DNA of 64,000 nt, taken from positions 124,001-188,000 of the forward strand of contig NZ_QEYE01000003.1 of the NCBI RefSeq assembly GCF_003122205.1, read 5' to 3'. Below are positions 1 to 9,232 of this stretch, piece after piece. The stretch is from Maritimibacter sp. 55A14 (GTDB lineage: Bacteria > Pseudomonadota > Alphaproteobacteria > Rhodobacterales > Rhodobacteraceae). Each line of letters starts with the position of its first letter. The stretch's first letter is position 1. The position numbers and the translations under genes were made by a program. The notes under the pieces are model-generated. The model saw only the letters and a list, made by a program, of their open reading frames with translations, had not been told where the DNA came from and ran no database searches.

Positions 1-53
1 CGAAATTGGGCGAGGGATGCGCCAGCGGCTCCATCACGGCCCCGGCGCGCCGG

Positions 54-680
54 TCATTCGACCATCTGGCGGAACACCTCGGGCGACCAGTCGCAGGCGA
101 AGCCGTCGCCATCCGGATCGAGCCCCAGCCGGTCATTGCGCGGCCCGCCCGCATCCAGGAATGCCTGCTGCGCATCGTTGGGTGTGCCGTAGCGCGCGCA
201 GCGCCGCTTGGTCGAAAGCCCGCCGAAGGGGCTGCGATTGTATTTCTTCTCGCCCACCGAATGCACGGTGGAGAGCGCGAACTGCGCCACGTTGACCTTG
301 CTGTCGCGTTCCGGCAGGGGCTTGGGCTTGGCGAATTCGTACTGTTCGCGCTGGGCGCGTATCTTGGCCGCGTCGGACTCGATCGTCTCGCGCTCCGAGA
401 CGACCTCGAAGCTCTGGCTGCGCGAAATGCCCGGATTGTCGGTGTCGATCGCCACCTGCTGTTCCTGCGGGGCGGTGCCGGGGGGGTGCGTCTCGGGCGC
501 CTCGTCCGAGATCACCGGCCCGTCAGGCACCGGCTGGCCACGCAGTTCGGCCTCGCGCGCGCGTTCCGCCTCGAGATAGCTGTCGTAGTCGCCGAAGCCC
601 ACGCCCTGGCCGCTTTCGGGAACCGTGGGCGCACAGGCCGCCAGAGCACATAATCCGATGACGGGGAGAAAGATCCGCAT
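54..680 (-). CDS. Small lipoprotein with C-terminal Excalibur-like calcium-binding motif
   Basis: A 208-residue predicted lipoprotein. The start is placed at the ATG at 680 because the next residues form a lipoprotein signal peptide ending in the lipobox LAAC (Cys about residue 16). An in-frame start 13 codons upstream would bury that signal. The middle is charged and low in complexity. The C-terminus carries DPDGDGFACDW, which matches the DxDxDGxxC core of Excalibur domains that often end extracytoplasmic proteins. It probably sits in the inner or outer membrane facing the periplasm, possibly binding calcium. No enzymatic domain is recognised. It lies downstream of gatA on the same strand with about 30 bp between. 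Confidence 0.75.
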   Translation of the reverse strand: MRIFLPVIGLCALAACAPTVPESGQGVGFGDYDSYLEAERAREAELRGQPVPDGPVISDEAPETHPPGTAPQEQQVAIDTDNPGISRSQSFEVVSERETIESDAAKIRAQREQYEFAKPKPLPERDSKVNVAQFALSTVHSVGEKKYNRSPFGGLSTKRRCARYGTPNDAQQAFLDAGGPRNDRLGLDPDGDGFACDWSPEVFRQMVE

Positions 681-709
681 GGCTGCCTCGCCTCTTGTTT
701 TTCTGTTAC

Positions 710-2203
710 CTACCACCATTTCGCCGGTTTGGAAACAAAGCCCGCCGCCTGCTCCAGCACCTGCGCGGTGTTCAGCAGACCGGCCTCGTCCCAGGGCCGG
801 CCGATCAGCTGCAGCCCCAGCGGAAGGCCGCTCGCATCCGTTCCTGCGGGAACCGAAATGCCCGGCAGCCCGGCCAGGTTCACCGTCACGGTGAAGACAT
901 CGTTGAGATACATCTGCACCGGATCGGCATCCGCCATGTCGCCGATCCCGAACGCTGCCGAGGGGGTGGATGGGGTCAGAATGGCATCGACACCCGTAGC
1001 GAAGGCTTCCTCGAAATCGCGCTTGATGAGTGTGCGGACCCGCTGCGCGCGGCGGTAATAGGCGTCGTAGAAACCCGCGGACAGGACATAGGTTCCGATC
1101 ATCACCCGGCGCTGCACCTCCGGGCCGAAGCCCTGGGCGCGGGTGCGCTCGTACATTTCGGTGATCCCGTCGCCCTTTTCGAGCTTCGCGCGGAAACCGT
1201 AGCGCACCCCATCATAGCGCGCCAGGTTCGAGGACGCCTCGGCGGGCGCGATCACGTAATAGGCGGGCAGCGCGTATCTGGTATGCGGCAGCGAGATATC
1301 GACGGTCTTCGCGCCCGCGTCGCGCAGCATCTCGGCGCCTTCGGACCAGAGCTTGTCGATCTCCGCGGGCATCCCGTCCATCCGGTATTCGCGGGGCAAC
1401 CCGATGGTCTTGCCGCGGATATCACCGGCCAGCGCGGCCTCGAAATCCGGCACCGCCATGTCGGCCGAGGTGCTGTCCTTCGGATCGTGCCCGGCCATCG
1501 CACCGAACATGATCGCCGCGTCGCGCACCGTCTTGGTCATCGGCCCGGCCTGGTCGAGCGACGACGCGAAGGCCACGATCCCCCAGCGCGAGCAGCGCCC
1601 GTAGGTGGGTTTCAGCCCGACGATCCCGGTAAAGGCGGCGGGCTGGCGGATCGACCCGCCGGTATCCGTTCCAGTTGCCGCGAGGCAGAGATCGGCCGCC
1701 ACCGCCGAAGCGGACCCGCCCGAGGAACCGCCCGGCGTCAGATCCTTGTTGGAGCCCTCCGCGCGCCACGGATTGACGACCGGCCCGTAGGTCGAGGTCT
1801 CGTTGGACGAGCCCATCGCGAACTCGTCCATGTTGAGCTTGCCCAGCATGACCGCGCCGGCGTCGTGCAGCTTCTGGGTGACGGTGGATTCGTATTCCGG
1901 CCTGAACCCGTCGAGGATGCGCGACGCCGCCTGGCTGGCCACGCCGCGGGTGCAGAAGAGATCCTTGATGCCGATCGGGATACCACACATCGCCGGTGCG
2001 TCTGCGTCGGTCCTGAGCCGGTCGTCGGCCTGTTCGGCACGGTGGCGCGCGATCTCGGCCGTGGTCACCGAAAAGGCGTTGAGTGCGCCCGCTGCCTCGA
2101 TCTCGGCCAGGCAGGCTTCGGTCAGCTCGACCGCGCTCACGTCGCCCGCGCGCAGCCGGTCGCGGGCCTCGGCGATGGTCAGTGTCGTCAACTCGCCCAT
2201 CAC
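710..2203 (-). CDS. gatA: Asp-tRNA(Asn)/Glu-tRNA(Gln) amidotransferase subunit A
   Basis: A 497-residue amidase-signature protein of normal length for GatA. It releases ammonia from glutamine and passes it to GatB to amidate misacylated Glu-tRNA(Gln) or Asp-tRNA(Asn). The amidase Ser-cisSer-Lys triad is visible: Lys in GIKDLF (about residue 80), Ser in GGSSGGSAS (about 157-162) and the nucleophile Ser in [11 protein letters not shown] (about 180). The start overlaps the stop of gatC in an ATGA junction, so the two are translationally coupled. gatB is not in this window. Confidence 0.97.
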   Translation of the reverse strand: MMGELTTLTIAEARDRLRAGDVSAVELTEACLAEIEAAGALNAFSVTTAEIARHRAEQADDRLRTDADAPAMCGIPIGIKDLFCTRGVASQAASRILDGFRPEYESTVTQKLHDAGAVMLGKLNMDEFAMGSSNETSTYGPVVNPWRAEGSNKDLTPGGSSGGSASAVAADLCLAATGTDTGGSIRQPAAFTGIVGLKPTYGRCSRWGIVAFASSLDQAGPMTKTVRDAAIMFGAMAGHDPKDSTSADMAVPDFEAALAGDIRGKTIGLPREYRMDGMPAEIDKLWSEGAEMLRDAGAKTVDISLPHTRYALPAYYVIAPAEASSNLARYDGVRYGFRAKLEKGDGITEMYERTRAQGFGPEVQRRVMIGTYVLSAGFYDAYYRRAQRVRTLIKRDFEEAFATGVDAILTPSTPSAAFGIGDMADADPVQMYLNDVFTVTVNLAGLPGISVPAGTDASGLPLGLQLIGRPWDEAGLLNTAQVLEQAAGFVSKPAKWW

Positions 2204-2487
2204 TCGACCACCTTCGGCACGGCATAGAAGCCCTCGCGCGCGTCGGGCGCGTTCGACAGAACCTTGTCGGGATAGCCGCCGTCCGTCACCTCGTCGCGGC
2301 GGCGTTTGAGCCGCATCGGCGTGACCGATGTCATCGGCTCCACACCCTCCACATCGACTTCGTTGAGCTGCTCCATGAAGGTCAGGATGTTCGACAGCTC
2401 ACCTGCGAGCTGCGGCAGGTCCGCCTCGGCGACCTCGATCCGGGCCAATTTCGCCACCCGGCGGGCGGTCTCGGTATCAATCGACAT
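2200..2487 (-). CDS. gatC: Asp-tRNA(Asn)/Glu-tRNA(Gln) amidotransferase subunit C
   Basis: A 95-residue protein with the GatC pattern: a helical N-terminus ([12 protein letters not shown]), then [15 protein letters not shown], and the C-terminal part that wraps the GatA/GatB interface. The start is set at the ATG at 2487, which gives the normal GatC length. A longer in-frame reading adds 20 residues unlike the family. GatC is a folding and assembly subunit of the amidotransferase. It is the first gene of a gatC-gatA pair overlapping by 4 nt. Confidence 0.95.
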   Translation of the reverse strand: MSIDTETARRVAKLARIEVAEADLPQLAGELSNILTFMEQLNEVDVEGVEPMTSVTPMRLKRRRDEVTDGGYPDKVLSNAPDAREGFYAVPKVVE

Positions 2488-2644
2488 GGGCTCCGTCCTG
2501 ATCTTGCATCCGACGCTCCGTTTAGCGCCCGCTCCCGCCCACTGCAAGCATGTGGCGGCGGCAGGTTCCGATCAATCAGGCGGGCATCGCGAACTTCCGG
2601 CCGGCCCGCCGCCAAGCCCGGAACCCGGATGGCGCCGCTCCGGT

Positions 2645-3103
2645 TCACCCGTCGCGCAACCCCTCGAAGAAACGCTTGAGCAGGTCTTCGGCCTCCGCCG
2701 CGCCGATCCCGTCATAAACCTGCGGCTTGTGGTGGCATTGCGGGTGGCTGAAGATGCGCGGGCCCTGCGCGACACCGCCCGACTTGGGATCGGCCGCGCC
2801 GTAGAGCAGCCGCTCGATCCGCGCCGCCGCGATTGCCGCGGCGCACATCGGGCAGGGTTCCAGCGTGACATAGAGCGCGTGCCCCGGCAGGCGCGGGCTG
2901 CCCGCCGCCTTGCAGGCCGCCCGCAGCGCCAGGATCTCGGCATGCGCGGTGGGGTCGGCCAGTTCCTCGCACCTGTTGCCCGCGGCCGCCACGATCTTGC
3001 CTGCGGGCGAGACAACGACCGCGCCCACAGGCACCTCGCCGCGCGCGGCTGCGGCGCGGGCTTCAGCCAGGGCGGCGTCCATATGGCTCTGAAACGGGCT
3101 CAT
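2645..3103 (-). CDS. tadA: tRNA-specific adenosine deaminase TadA
   Basis: A 152-residue zinc deaminase that converts adenosine-34 to inosine in the wobble position of tRNA(Arg). The zinc and catalytic residues are present: HAE (His54, Glu56) and PCPMC (Cys84, Cys87). Length and spacing are those of bacterial TadA and not of cytidine deaminase. The gene is divergent from the pseudouridine synthase at 3186, with an 82-bp shared upstream region. Confidence 0.95.
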   Translation of the reverse strand: MSPFQSHMDAALAEARAAAARGEVPVGAVVVSPAGKIVAAAGNRCEELADPTAHAEILALRAACKAAGSPRLPGHALYVTLEPCPMCAAAIAAARIERLLYGAADPKSGGVAQGPRIFSHPQCHHKPQVYDGIGAAEAEDLLKRFFEGLRDG

Positions 3104-3185
3104 CGGACCCTTCTGGCAAGCCGCGCCCCGGCGGGCAAGCCATGTTTCGCTTGGCCCGGCCGCAATCGCGAGCTAGAGGGGGCGC

Positions 3186-3971
3186 ATGAGCGACGAGGCG
3201 GAAAAGGGCGAGCGCATCGCCAAGGTGCTGGCGCGGGCGGGTGTGGCGTCCCGCCGCGGGGCGGAAGCCGCGATCGCCGCGGGCCGCGTGGCCGTCAACG
3301 GCAGGACCATCGAGAGCCCCGCGCTCAACGTGACCGGGTCGGACCGGATCACCGTCGATGGCAAGCCGCTCGCCGCGCCCGCGCCGCCGCGCCTTTGGCG
3401 CTATCACAAGCCCACCGGGCTGGTCACGACGGCGCATGACGAGAGGGGCCGCGAGACGGTCTTTGATACCCTGCCAGCCGACCTGCCGCGGGTCATGCCC
3501 GTGGGCCGGCTCGACCTGAATTCCGAGGGCCTCCTGCTGCTCACCAACGATGGCGGCATCAAGCGTCGGCTCGAACTGCCCTCCACCGGCTGGCTGCGCA
3601 AGTACCGGGTGCGCGTCAGGGGCGCGCCGGACGACGCGATGCTGGAGCCACTGCGCAAGGGCCTGACCGCCGATGGCGAGCGCTTCCATCCGATGATCGT
3701 GAGTATCGACCGGCAGCAGGGCGCGAACGCCTGGCTGACGGTGGGTCTGCGCGAGGGCAAGAACCGCGAGATCCGCCGCGCGATGGAAGCCGTGGGCCTG
3801 ACCGTGAATCGGCTGATCCGCGTTTCCTACGGGCCGTTCCAGCTTGGGGAACTTGCCCCCGGCGCAGTGGAGGAGGTGCGCCCCCGCGTCCTGCGCGAGC
3901 AACTCGGGCTGGAGCCTGCAAAACCCACGCCGGCCAAGCCCGCCCCCGCGCGCCGCAAACGCCGGCGCTGA
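3186..3971 (+). CDS. rRNA pseudouridine synthase, RsuA/RluB/RluE family
   Basis: A 261-residue cytoplasmic enzyme. An N-terminal S4 RNA-binding domain (residues about 5-50, with RIAKVLARAGVASRR) precedes the RsuA/RluB catalytic domain, whose signature GRLDLNSEGLLLLTNDG includes the catalytic Asp. The C-terminus ends in a Pro/Lys/Arg tail (PARRKRRR) of the kind often found on RluB-type enzymes. The likely substrate is 23S rRNA uridine (RluB), but sequence alone does not separate RluB from RsuA or RluE. It stands alone; the next gene starts about 155 bp downstream. Confidence 0.9.
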   Translation: MSDEAEKGERIAKVLARAGVASRRGAEAAIAAGRVAVNGRTIESPALNVTGSDRITVDGKPLAAPAPPRLWRYHKPTGLVTTAHDERGRETVFDTLPADLPRVMPVGRLDLNSEGLLLLTNDGGIKRRLELPSTGWLRKYRVRVRGAPDDAMLEPLRKGLTADGERFHPMIVSIDRQQGANAWLTVGLREGKNREIRRAMEAVGLTVNRLIRVSYGPFQLGELAPGAVEEVRPRVLREQLGLEPAKPTPAKPAPARRKRRR

Positions 3972-4126
3972 GCGCCGCGAAACAGCGCTGGCCAACCCGC
4001 CACGACCTCCGCGTAAAGCACTGATCTGGCAATCACTTGCGCAGCCGGGTTTCGCGGCTGGCAAGGCCATGCTGCATCGCGTATAAACGGGTGAGTTCAT
4101 TCGGCGCCGATTGCCAGGGGGCAGAC

Positions 4127-4219
4127 ATGACCGCCACATCCTTGCAGAAGATCGCCTATGCGGTGCTTCTGGTCCTGATCGTCGCCGTGGCGTCGGGCCT
4201 GCTCGGAGCCGGTCCCTGA
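4127..4219 (+). CDS. 30-residue single-span membrane peptide heading the stress operon
   Basis: A very short ORF of 30 codons. It has a polar start, one hydrophobic segment of about 19 residues (IAYAVLLVLIVAVASGLL) and a short GAGP tail. A purine-rich GGGGGCAG sequence lies 5-12 nt before the ATG. Its TGA overlaps the ATG of the XpaC-like gene (TGATG, one shared base), as expected for translational coupling. I do not recognise a family. It could be a regulatory or assembly membrane peptide, or a translated leader that sets translation of the next gene. Placement and hydrophobicity support it as real; conservation was not checked. Confidence 0.55.
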   Translation: MTATSLQKIAYAVLLVLIVAVASGLLGAGP

Positions 4220-5106
4220 TGGCGCAGCGCTATGGCGGCCAGTTCAGCCCCGGCGCGGAGCGCGCCGAGGAATCTGCCCCGGCGCGGCCCCTGAAAGGCC
4301 AGCGCGTGCCGCGTGCGGGCGCGCGGGTCAACCTGCTCTTTCTCGCCCCGCTGCCGTTGCTCTTCACCGCCTTCGGTGCCGGTCCTGCGGGCATGGCCGT
4401 CGATCTGGCGGCCTTCGGGACGCTGGTCCTGGCAGCCTGGCTCCTGCGCGAAGGACTGAGGGCCGAGGATGTCTATGACGCGCGCAAGGTTGCGCGGCGG
4501 CCCGCCATTCCGCGCAAGATCTTCGCCTCGGTGCTGACCGGCGCGGGAATATTCCTTGCCGCCTGGCAGACCGGCGGTGCGGTGATCGGCCCCGCGATCT
4601 ATGCCCTGATCGGCGCGGGGCTGCATCTGCTTTCATTCGGGATCGACCCGCTGCGGAACAAGGGCATGGACGGGTTCGACGCCCATGCCGGCGACCGGGT
4701 GGCGCGCGCCGTGGACGAGGCCGAGGCGCATTTGCGCGCCATGCGCACCGCCATTGCCGGCCTCGGGGACCGCGCGCTGGAGGACCGGGTGGAGCGTTTC
4801 CAGGCCACCGCGCGCGACATGTTCCGCACCGTCGAGCAGGACCCCCGCGACCTGACCGCCGCGCGGCGCTATCTCGGCGTCTACCTGATCGGTGCGCGGG
4901 ACGCGGCGCAGAAACTCTCGGAGTTGCGCGCCCGCAACCCCGCGCCCGAGGACCGCGCCGATTTCGTCGCGCTGCTGGACGATCTGGAAGCGAATTTCCA
5001 GACTCGCACCAAAGCGCTGATGGCTGATAATCGCACCGATTTCGAAGTCGAGATCGAGGTGCTGCGCGAACGGCTTGCGCGCGAAGGCGTCCGCCCCCAG
5101 AAATGA
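4219..5106 (+). CDS. XpaC-like membrane protein (5-bromo-4-chloroindolyl phosphate hydrolysis family)
   Basis: A 295-residue protein starting at the ATG that overlaps the preceding stop. The N-terminal 35 residues are polar. Two hydrophobic hairpins follow (residues about 38-77 and 101-142), then a helical cytoplasmic domain typical of the XpaC family. XpaC proteins are found beside TelA-like proteins, for example xpaC-yaaN of Bacillus, and that pairing holds here: telA starts 21 bp downstream. The biochemical role is unknown; the family name comes from a colony phenotype and does not imply a proven phosphatase. Probably part of a membrane-stress complex. Confidence 0.8.
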   Translation: MAQRYGGQFSPGAERAEESAPARPLKGQRVPRAGARVNLLFLAPLPLLFTAFGAGPAGMAVDLAAFGTLVLAAWLLREGLRAEDVYDARKVARRPAIPRKIFASVLTGAGIFLAAWQTGGAVIGPAIYALIGAGLHLLSFGIDPLRNKGMDGFDAHAGDRVARAVDEAEAHLRAMRTAIAGLGDRALEDRVERFQATARDMFRTVEQDPRDLTAARRYLGVYLIGARDAAQKLSELRARNPAPEDRADFVALLDDLEANFQTRTKALMADNRTDFEVEIEVLRERLAREGVRPQK

Positions 5107-5127
5107 ATGCAGTGATGGAGCACGTAC

Positions 5128-6321
5128 ATGTCTGACACCGTTCGCCAGAAGGCCGAAGCCGAGCTTCGCGAGGTCGAGGCGCTGAGTGCCGCCATATTGC
5201 CGGAGCCGGGCACCGAGATCGTGCCGCTAGAGAAGGCAGAGGCACCCGCTGCCGCGGAAATCCGCAAACGCATGGATGAGATCGACATGGGCGACACGAA
5301 TTCCATCGTTGCCTTCGGCAGCCGTGCCCAAGCGGAATTGCAGCAGATCAGCCAGGCGATGCTGGCCGATGTGCGCAACAAGGATGTCGGCCCCGCCGGC
5401 GACTCGCTGCGCGAGATGGTGGGCACGCTGAGAGGCTTCTCGGTCGACGAGTTGGACCCCAACCGCAAGCTTTCCTGGTGGGAGCGGCTCCTGGGCAAGG
5501 CCAAACCGATCCACGAACTGATGGCCCGCTATGAGACCGTGCAGCGCCAGATCGACCGCATCACCGATAACCTGCTGGGCCATGAGCACATGCTGCTCAA
5601 GGACATCAAGTCGCTCGACAAGCTCTACGAGAAGACGCTCGATTTCTACGACGAACTTGCGCTCTATATTGCCGCGGGCGAGGCCAAGCTGGGCGAGTTG
5701 GACGCCAGCCTAATCCCCGCCAAGGCCCAGGAAGCCGAGGACGCCCCGGAAAACGAAGGCGTCATCAAGGCGCAGGAATTGCGCGACCTGCGCGCCGCCC
5801 GCGACGATCTGGAGCGCCGGGTCCACGACCTGAAACTGACCCGTCAGGTCACGATGCAATCGCTGCCCTCGATCCGGCTGGTCCAGGAAAACGACAAGAG
5901 CCTGGTGACCAAGATCAACTCGACACTGGTCAACACGGTCCCGCTCTGGGAAACGCAACTCGCACAGGCGCTGACGATCCAGCGTTCCGCCGACGCGGCC
6001 AAGGCGGTGCGCGAGGCCACCGACCTGACCAACGAATTGCTGACCGCGAACTCCAGGAACCTCAAGGAGGCCAATCGCACCGTCCGCGAGGAGATGGAGC
6101 GCGGCGTCTTCGACATCGAGGCCGTGAAACAGGCCAATGCCGACCTGATCGCCACGATCGAGGAAAGCCTGGCCATCGCGGATGAAGGAAAGGCCAAGCG
6201 CGCCGCGGCTGAGGAAGAGCTCAGGAAGATGGAGGGTGAGTTGCGCGAAACCCTGTCGGCCGCCAAGGCCAGAGACAGCGCCGCGGGCTACAGTTCCGGC
6301 ACCAGCGTTCCGCCTGCATGA
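5128..6321 (+). CDS. TelA-family toxic anion resistance protein
   Basis: A 397-residue soluble, strongly helical protein of usual TelA length. It contains the LGKAKPIHELMARYETVQRQ region and long coiled-coil stretches to about residue 385. A GGAG ribosome site lies 10 nt before the ATG. The family was named for tellurite resistance but is widely spread among cells not exposed to tellurite; a role in envelope stress with XpaC partners is the common reading. The stop overlaps the start of the DUF2927 gene (ATGA). Confidence 0.88.
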   Translation: MSDTVRQKAEAELREVEALSAAILPEPGTEIVPLEKAEAPAAAEIRKRMDEIDMGDTNSIVAFGSRAQAELQQISQAMLADVRNKDVGPAGDSLREMVGTLRGFSVDELDPNRKLSWWERLLGKAKPIHELMARYETVQRQIDRITDNLLGHEHMLLKDIKSLDKLYEKTLDFYDELALYIAAGEAKLGELDASLIPAKAQEAEDAPENEGVIKAQELRDLRAARDDLERRVHDLKLTRQVTMQSLPSIRLVQENDKSLVTKINSTLVNTVPLWETQLAQALTIQRSADAAKAVREATDLTNELLTANSRNLKEANRTVREEMERGVFDIEAVKQANADLIATIEESLAIADEGKAKRAAAEEELRKMEGELRETLSAAKARDSAAGYSSGTSVPPA

Positions 6322-7277
6322 CGGTTTTCGTGACCCGACGCAAACCGGAGATTCTTCGACGCGGCGCGCTGGCGCTGACCCTTGGTCTGGCGCTGGCGGC
6401 CTGCGACCCGATGGGGCCGGTCGCGATAGAGCCGGCGGAACCCCGCCTCGACGCGGGCGAGCCGTCGGAGGAAAGCCGCCGGCTGGCGGCCTATTATGGC
6501 GGCGTCCAGGCGCGGCTTCTGTCGCAGGGGCTCCTGCGCCGCGACGGTGGCGGGCCGGATACCTATTTCTCCACCCGCAATCTGGTGGAGAATTTCGAAC
6601 GCATCGCGCTTTACGACGAATACGCGCTGCAATCGGGGACATTCGTGCAGCGCCAGACCCCAAGCCGGCTGCGGCGCTGGGAAGTGCCGATCCGCATGCG
6701 GCTGGTCTTCGGGCCTTCGGTCACCGACGAACAGCGCGCCCGCGACCGCCGCAATGTCGAAACCTACAACGCGCGCATTGCCCGGCTGACGGGCCACCGC
6801 ATCGGCCTGACCGAAGGGCCCGCGAATTTCATCGTGCTCTTCCTCAACCGTGACGAGCAGCGGACCATCGGCCCGCGGCTGGAGGAACTCGTGCCGCGCA
6901 TCAGCCCGACCGTCGTCAACGAGATCACTCACAGTCCGCGCAGCACCTTCTGCGCCGCCTACGCGCTGTCGGAGCGCAAGAGCAACCACGCCTACACCGC
7001 CGCCGTCGTGCTGGTGAAGGCGGAGCATCCGGATCTGCTGCGCCTCTCCTGCATCCACGAGGAGATCGCGCAGGCAATGGGGCTGGCCAATGACAGCCCC
7101 GTGGCGCGCCCCTCGATCTTCAACGACGACGAGGAATTCGCCCTGCTGACCGAGCATGACGAATTGCTCCTGCAAATCCTCTATGACCGGCGCCTGCGGC
7201 TGGGCATGACCCCCGCCGAGGCCCGCCCTATCGTAAGCACGATCGCGGCGGAGTTGATGGGCGAGGGGGCGAGTTAG
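6318..7277 (+). CDS. DUF2927-domain lipoprotein, putative zinc peptidase-like
   Basis: A 319-residue predicted lipoprotein. The N-terminal signal ends at LALAAC (lipobox Cys about residue 30). A DUF2927-like domain fills the rest, with a conserved segment CIHEEIAQAMGLANDS (about residues 240-255) that resembles an HExxx metalloprotease helix followed by a Met/Asn turn. Function unproven. It is coupled to telA by a 4-nt overlap and lies in the membrane-stress operon, so it is probably the periplasmic-side component. The AT-rich gene at 7287 follows 9 bp after its stop. Confidence 0.8.
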   Translation: MTVFVTRRKPEILRRGALALTLGLALAACDPMGPVAIEPAEPRLDAGEPSEESRRLAAYYGGVQARLLSQGLLRRDGGGPDTYFSTRNLVENFERIALYDEYALQSGTFVQRQTPSRLRRWEVPIRMRLVFGPSVTDEQRARDRRNVETYNARIARLTGHRIGLTEGPANFIVLFLNRDEQRTIGPRLEELVPRISPTVVNEITHSPRSTFCAAYALSERKSNHAYTAAVVLVKAEHPDLLRLSCIHEEIAQAMGLANDSPVARPSIFNDDEEFALLTEHDELLLQILYDRRLRLGMTPAEARPIVSTIAAELMGEGAS

Positions 7278-7286
7278 GAAATATCA

Positions 7287-8084
7287 ATGACCGGTAAGGG
7301 AAAATTTCTTCGAAAAACTGAAACCAAATCAAAGCATTCAGTTTTATCTGAAGGTCGGTTTGCTCTTGGCGTGGTTGTTGGCCTTGTGCTCTGCCTGGCA
7401 AGTTACCTGTCCATACATTTTCTTGAAATCGAGGTAACGAAGAACGAGTTTTTAAATGCGGCGCCTGCGTTCCTGGCCTTGGCAGTCGCACTCGTATCGC
7501 TTCTGATCTCTTATAACGCGCTTTTTGAACAGAGACGAATTCGACAAGCCGGAACTGACCCTGTTATTTTGGTTCATCTAGGCAAACGATCCGACGCGCC
7601 CATGATGATCACCTTTGAAGTAAGCAACGTCGGCGCAGGTGCAGCATTGAATGTAACTCTATCTTTTGACAAGAATGATGATGATTTTGACGAGAGTCGG
7701 GTTACCACAAATCTTCGCAACCTTACGCACCCGATTCGAGTCATAAAGCAAAACCAATCTGTTCAATACAATTTTGGCGTAGGACATCGCCTTTTAGGTG
7801 ATGAGCCAATAAGACCATTCCATATTTCTGTTAAATATCAAGATATCGAGGAGAATTGGTACTCTTCGACTCAAATAATTGATGTAAGAGAGCTTCACCA
7901 TCAGATGGCGCATTCACCACCAATGGCTGTCATCGCAAAATCTCTTGAGAGGCTCTCAAAGGATTTAACGAGAGCGACAGAGGGCGGTCAGCTGCGAGTA
8001 CTTGCCAAAAGCACCGCGCAGCATGAGAAAGAAATGGAAGAGATGCTCTCAAGAATACATGAGAAAAAGGAAGGGGACGCGTGA
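7287..8084 (+). CDS. AT-rich two-TM hypothetical protein inserted in the stress operon
   Basis: A 265-residue protein I do not recognise. It has a basic N-terminus (about 20 residues), two hydrophobic segments (about 25-46 and 53-73), then a soluble C-terminal region with beta-rich stretches (ILVHLGKRSDAP, MMITFEVSNVGAGAALNV) and a helical charged tail. The two-TM-plus-beta arrangement resembles effector or sensor membrane proteins, but that is only a resemblance. Base and codon use are plainly unlike the neighbours (many AAA, AAT, ATT, TTT, TCA codons), suggesting recent acquisition. It fits neatly between its neighbours, and its TGA shares one base with the next ATG. Confidence 0.75.
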   Translation: MTGKGKFLRKTETKSKHSVLSEGRFALGVVVGLVLCLASYLSIHFLEIEVTKNEFLNAAPAFLALAVALVSLLISYNALFEQRRIRQAGTDPVILVHLGKRSDAPMMITFEVSNVGAGAALNVTLSFDKNDDDFDESRVTTNLRNLTHPIRVIKQNQSVQYNFGVGHRLLGDEPIRPFHISVKYQDIEENWYSSTQIIDVRELHHQMAHSPPMAVIAKSLERLSKDLTRATEGGQLRVLAKSTAQHEKEMEEMLSRIHEKKEGDA

Positions 8085-9190
8085 TGGGCATTTTCGATTT
8101 CCTGAGTGGCGAGTTCATCGACGTCATCCACTGGGTGGACGACAGCCGCGACACGCTGGTCTGGCGGTTCGAGCGCGAGGGCCACGAGATCAAGTACGGT
8201 GCCAAGCTGACGGTGCGCGAGGGCCAGGCCGCGGTCTTCGTGCATGAAGGCCAGTTGGCGGATGTCTTCACCCCCGGTCTCTACATGCTGGAGACCAACA
8301 ACATGCCGGTGCTGACTACGCTCCAGCACTGGGATCACGGCTTCCGCTCGCCCTTCAAGTCCGAGATCTACTTCATCAACACCACTCGGTTCGCCAATCT
8401 CAAATGGGGTACCAAGAACCCGATCATGCTGCGCGATCCGGAATTCGGCCCGACGCGCATCCGCGCCTATGGCACCTACGCGGTGCGCGTCGTCGATCCG
8501 GCGCGGTTCCTGGTCGAGATCGTGGGCACCGACGGCGAGTTCACCATGGACGAGATCAGCTTCCAGATCCGCAACATCATCGTGCAGGAGTTTTCCCGCG
8601 CCGTTGCGCGCTCGGGCATCCCGGTGCTCGACATGGCCGCCAACACCGCCGATCTGGGCCGCGTGATTGCCGAGGAGATCGCGCCGACGCTCAAGGAATA
8701 TGGACTGGCGATCCCGGAGCTTTACATCGAGAACATCTCGCTGCCGCCGGCGGTCGAGAAGGCACTCGACAAGCGCACCTCGATGGGGCTGGTGGGCGAT
8801 CTGGACCGTTTCACGCAGTATTCCACCGCCGAGGCGATGACCTCCGCTGCCGAGAACCCCTCAGGCGGGGGCGGCATGGGCGCGGGGCTGGGCGCAGGTC
8901 TGGGCATGGCGATGGCCGGGCAGATGGCGGCGCGCCAGGGCCCATGGGGCGCCACCCCGCCGCCGCCTCCACCGCCTGTGGAGCATGTCTGGCACATCGC
9001 CGAGAACGGCGCGACGCATGGCCCCTATTCCAAGGCCGCGCTGGGGCGCATGGCCGTCGAGGGCAAGCTCGGCCGCGACAGCCTGGTCTGGACGCCCGGA
9101 CAGGACGGCTGGCAGCGTGCCGAGGACGTGGCGGAACTGGCGCAGCTTTTCACCGTGATGCCGCCGCCCCCGCCGCCGCCCGCTGCCTGA
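8084..9190 (+). CDS. SPFH-domain protein with C-terminal GYF_2 domain (YdjI-like)
   Basis: A 368-residue protein. Residues about 1-255 form an SPFH/prohibitin-like domain of the YdjI (virion core-like) type. A Gly/Met/Ala-rich linker with a run of seven prolines leads to a GYF_2/DUF4339 domain (about 300-355, VWHIAENGATHGPYSKAALG and W-P-G-Q-D-G-W), and a second seven-proline run sits just before the end. The ATG at 8084 is preferred over the GTG at 8081: AAGGGGAC precedes it and TGATG coupling results. In Bacillus, YdjI works with the zinc-ribbon protein YdjG in membrane stress; a matching zinc-ribbon gene follows here. Confidence 0.85.
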   Translation: MGIFDFLSGEFIDVIHWVDDSRDTLVWRFEREGHEIKYGAKLTVREGQAAVFVHEGQLADVFTPGLYMLETNNMPVLTTLQHWDHGFRSPFKSEIYFINTTRFANLKWGTKNPIMLRDPEFGPTRIRAYGTYAVRVVDPARFLVEIVGTDGEFTMDEISFQIRNIIVQEFSRAVARSGIPVLDMAANTADLGRVIAEEIAPTLKEYGLAIPELYIENISLPPAVEKALDKRTSMGLVGDLDRFTQYSTAEAMTSAAENPSGGGGMGAGLGAGLGMAMAGQMAARQGPWGATPPPPPPPVEHVWHIAENGATHGPYSKAALGRMAVEGKLGRDSLVWTPGQDGWQRAEDVAELAQLFTVMPPPPPPPAA

Positions 9191-9232
9191 GAGCCGCCGC
9201 GCGCCCCTTCCGCCGCCCGAGAGCCGCCCGCG

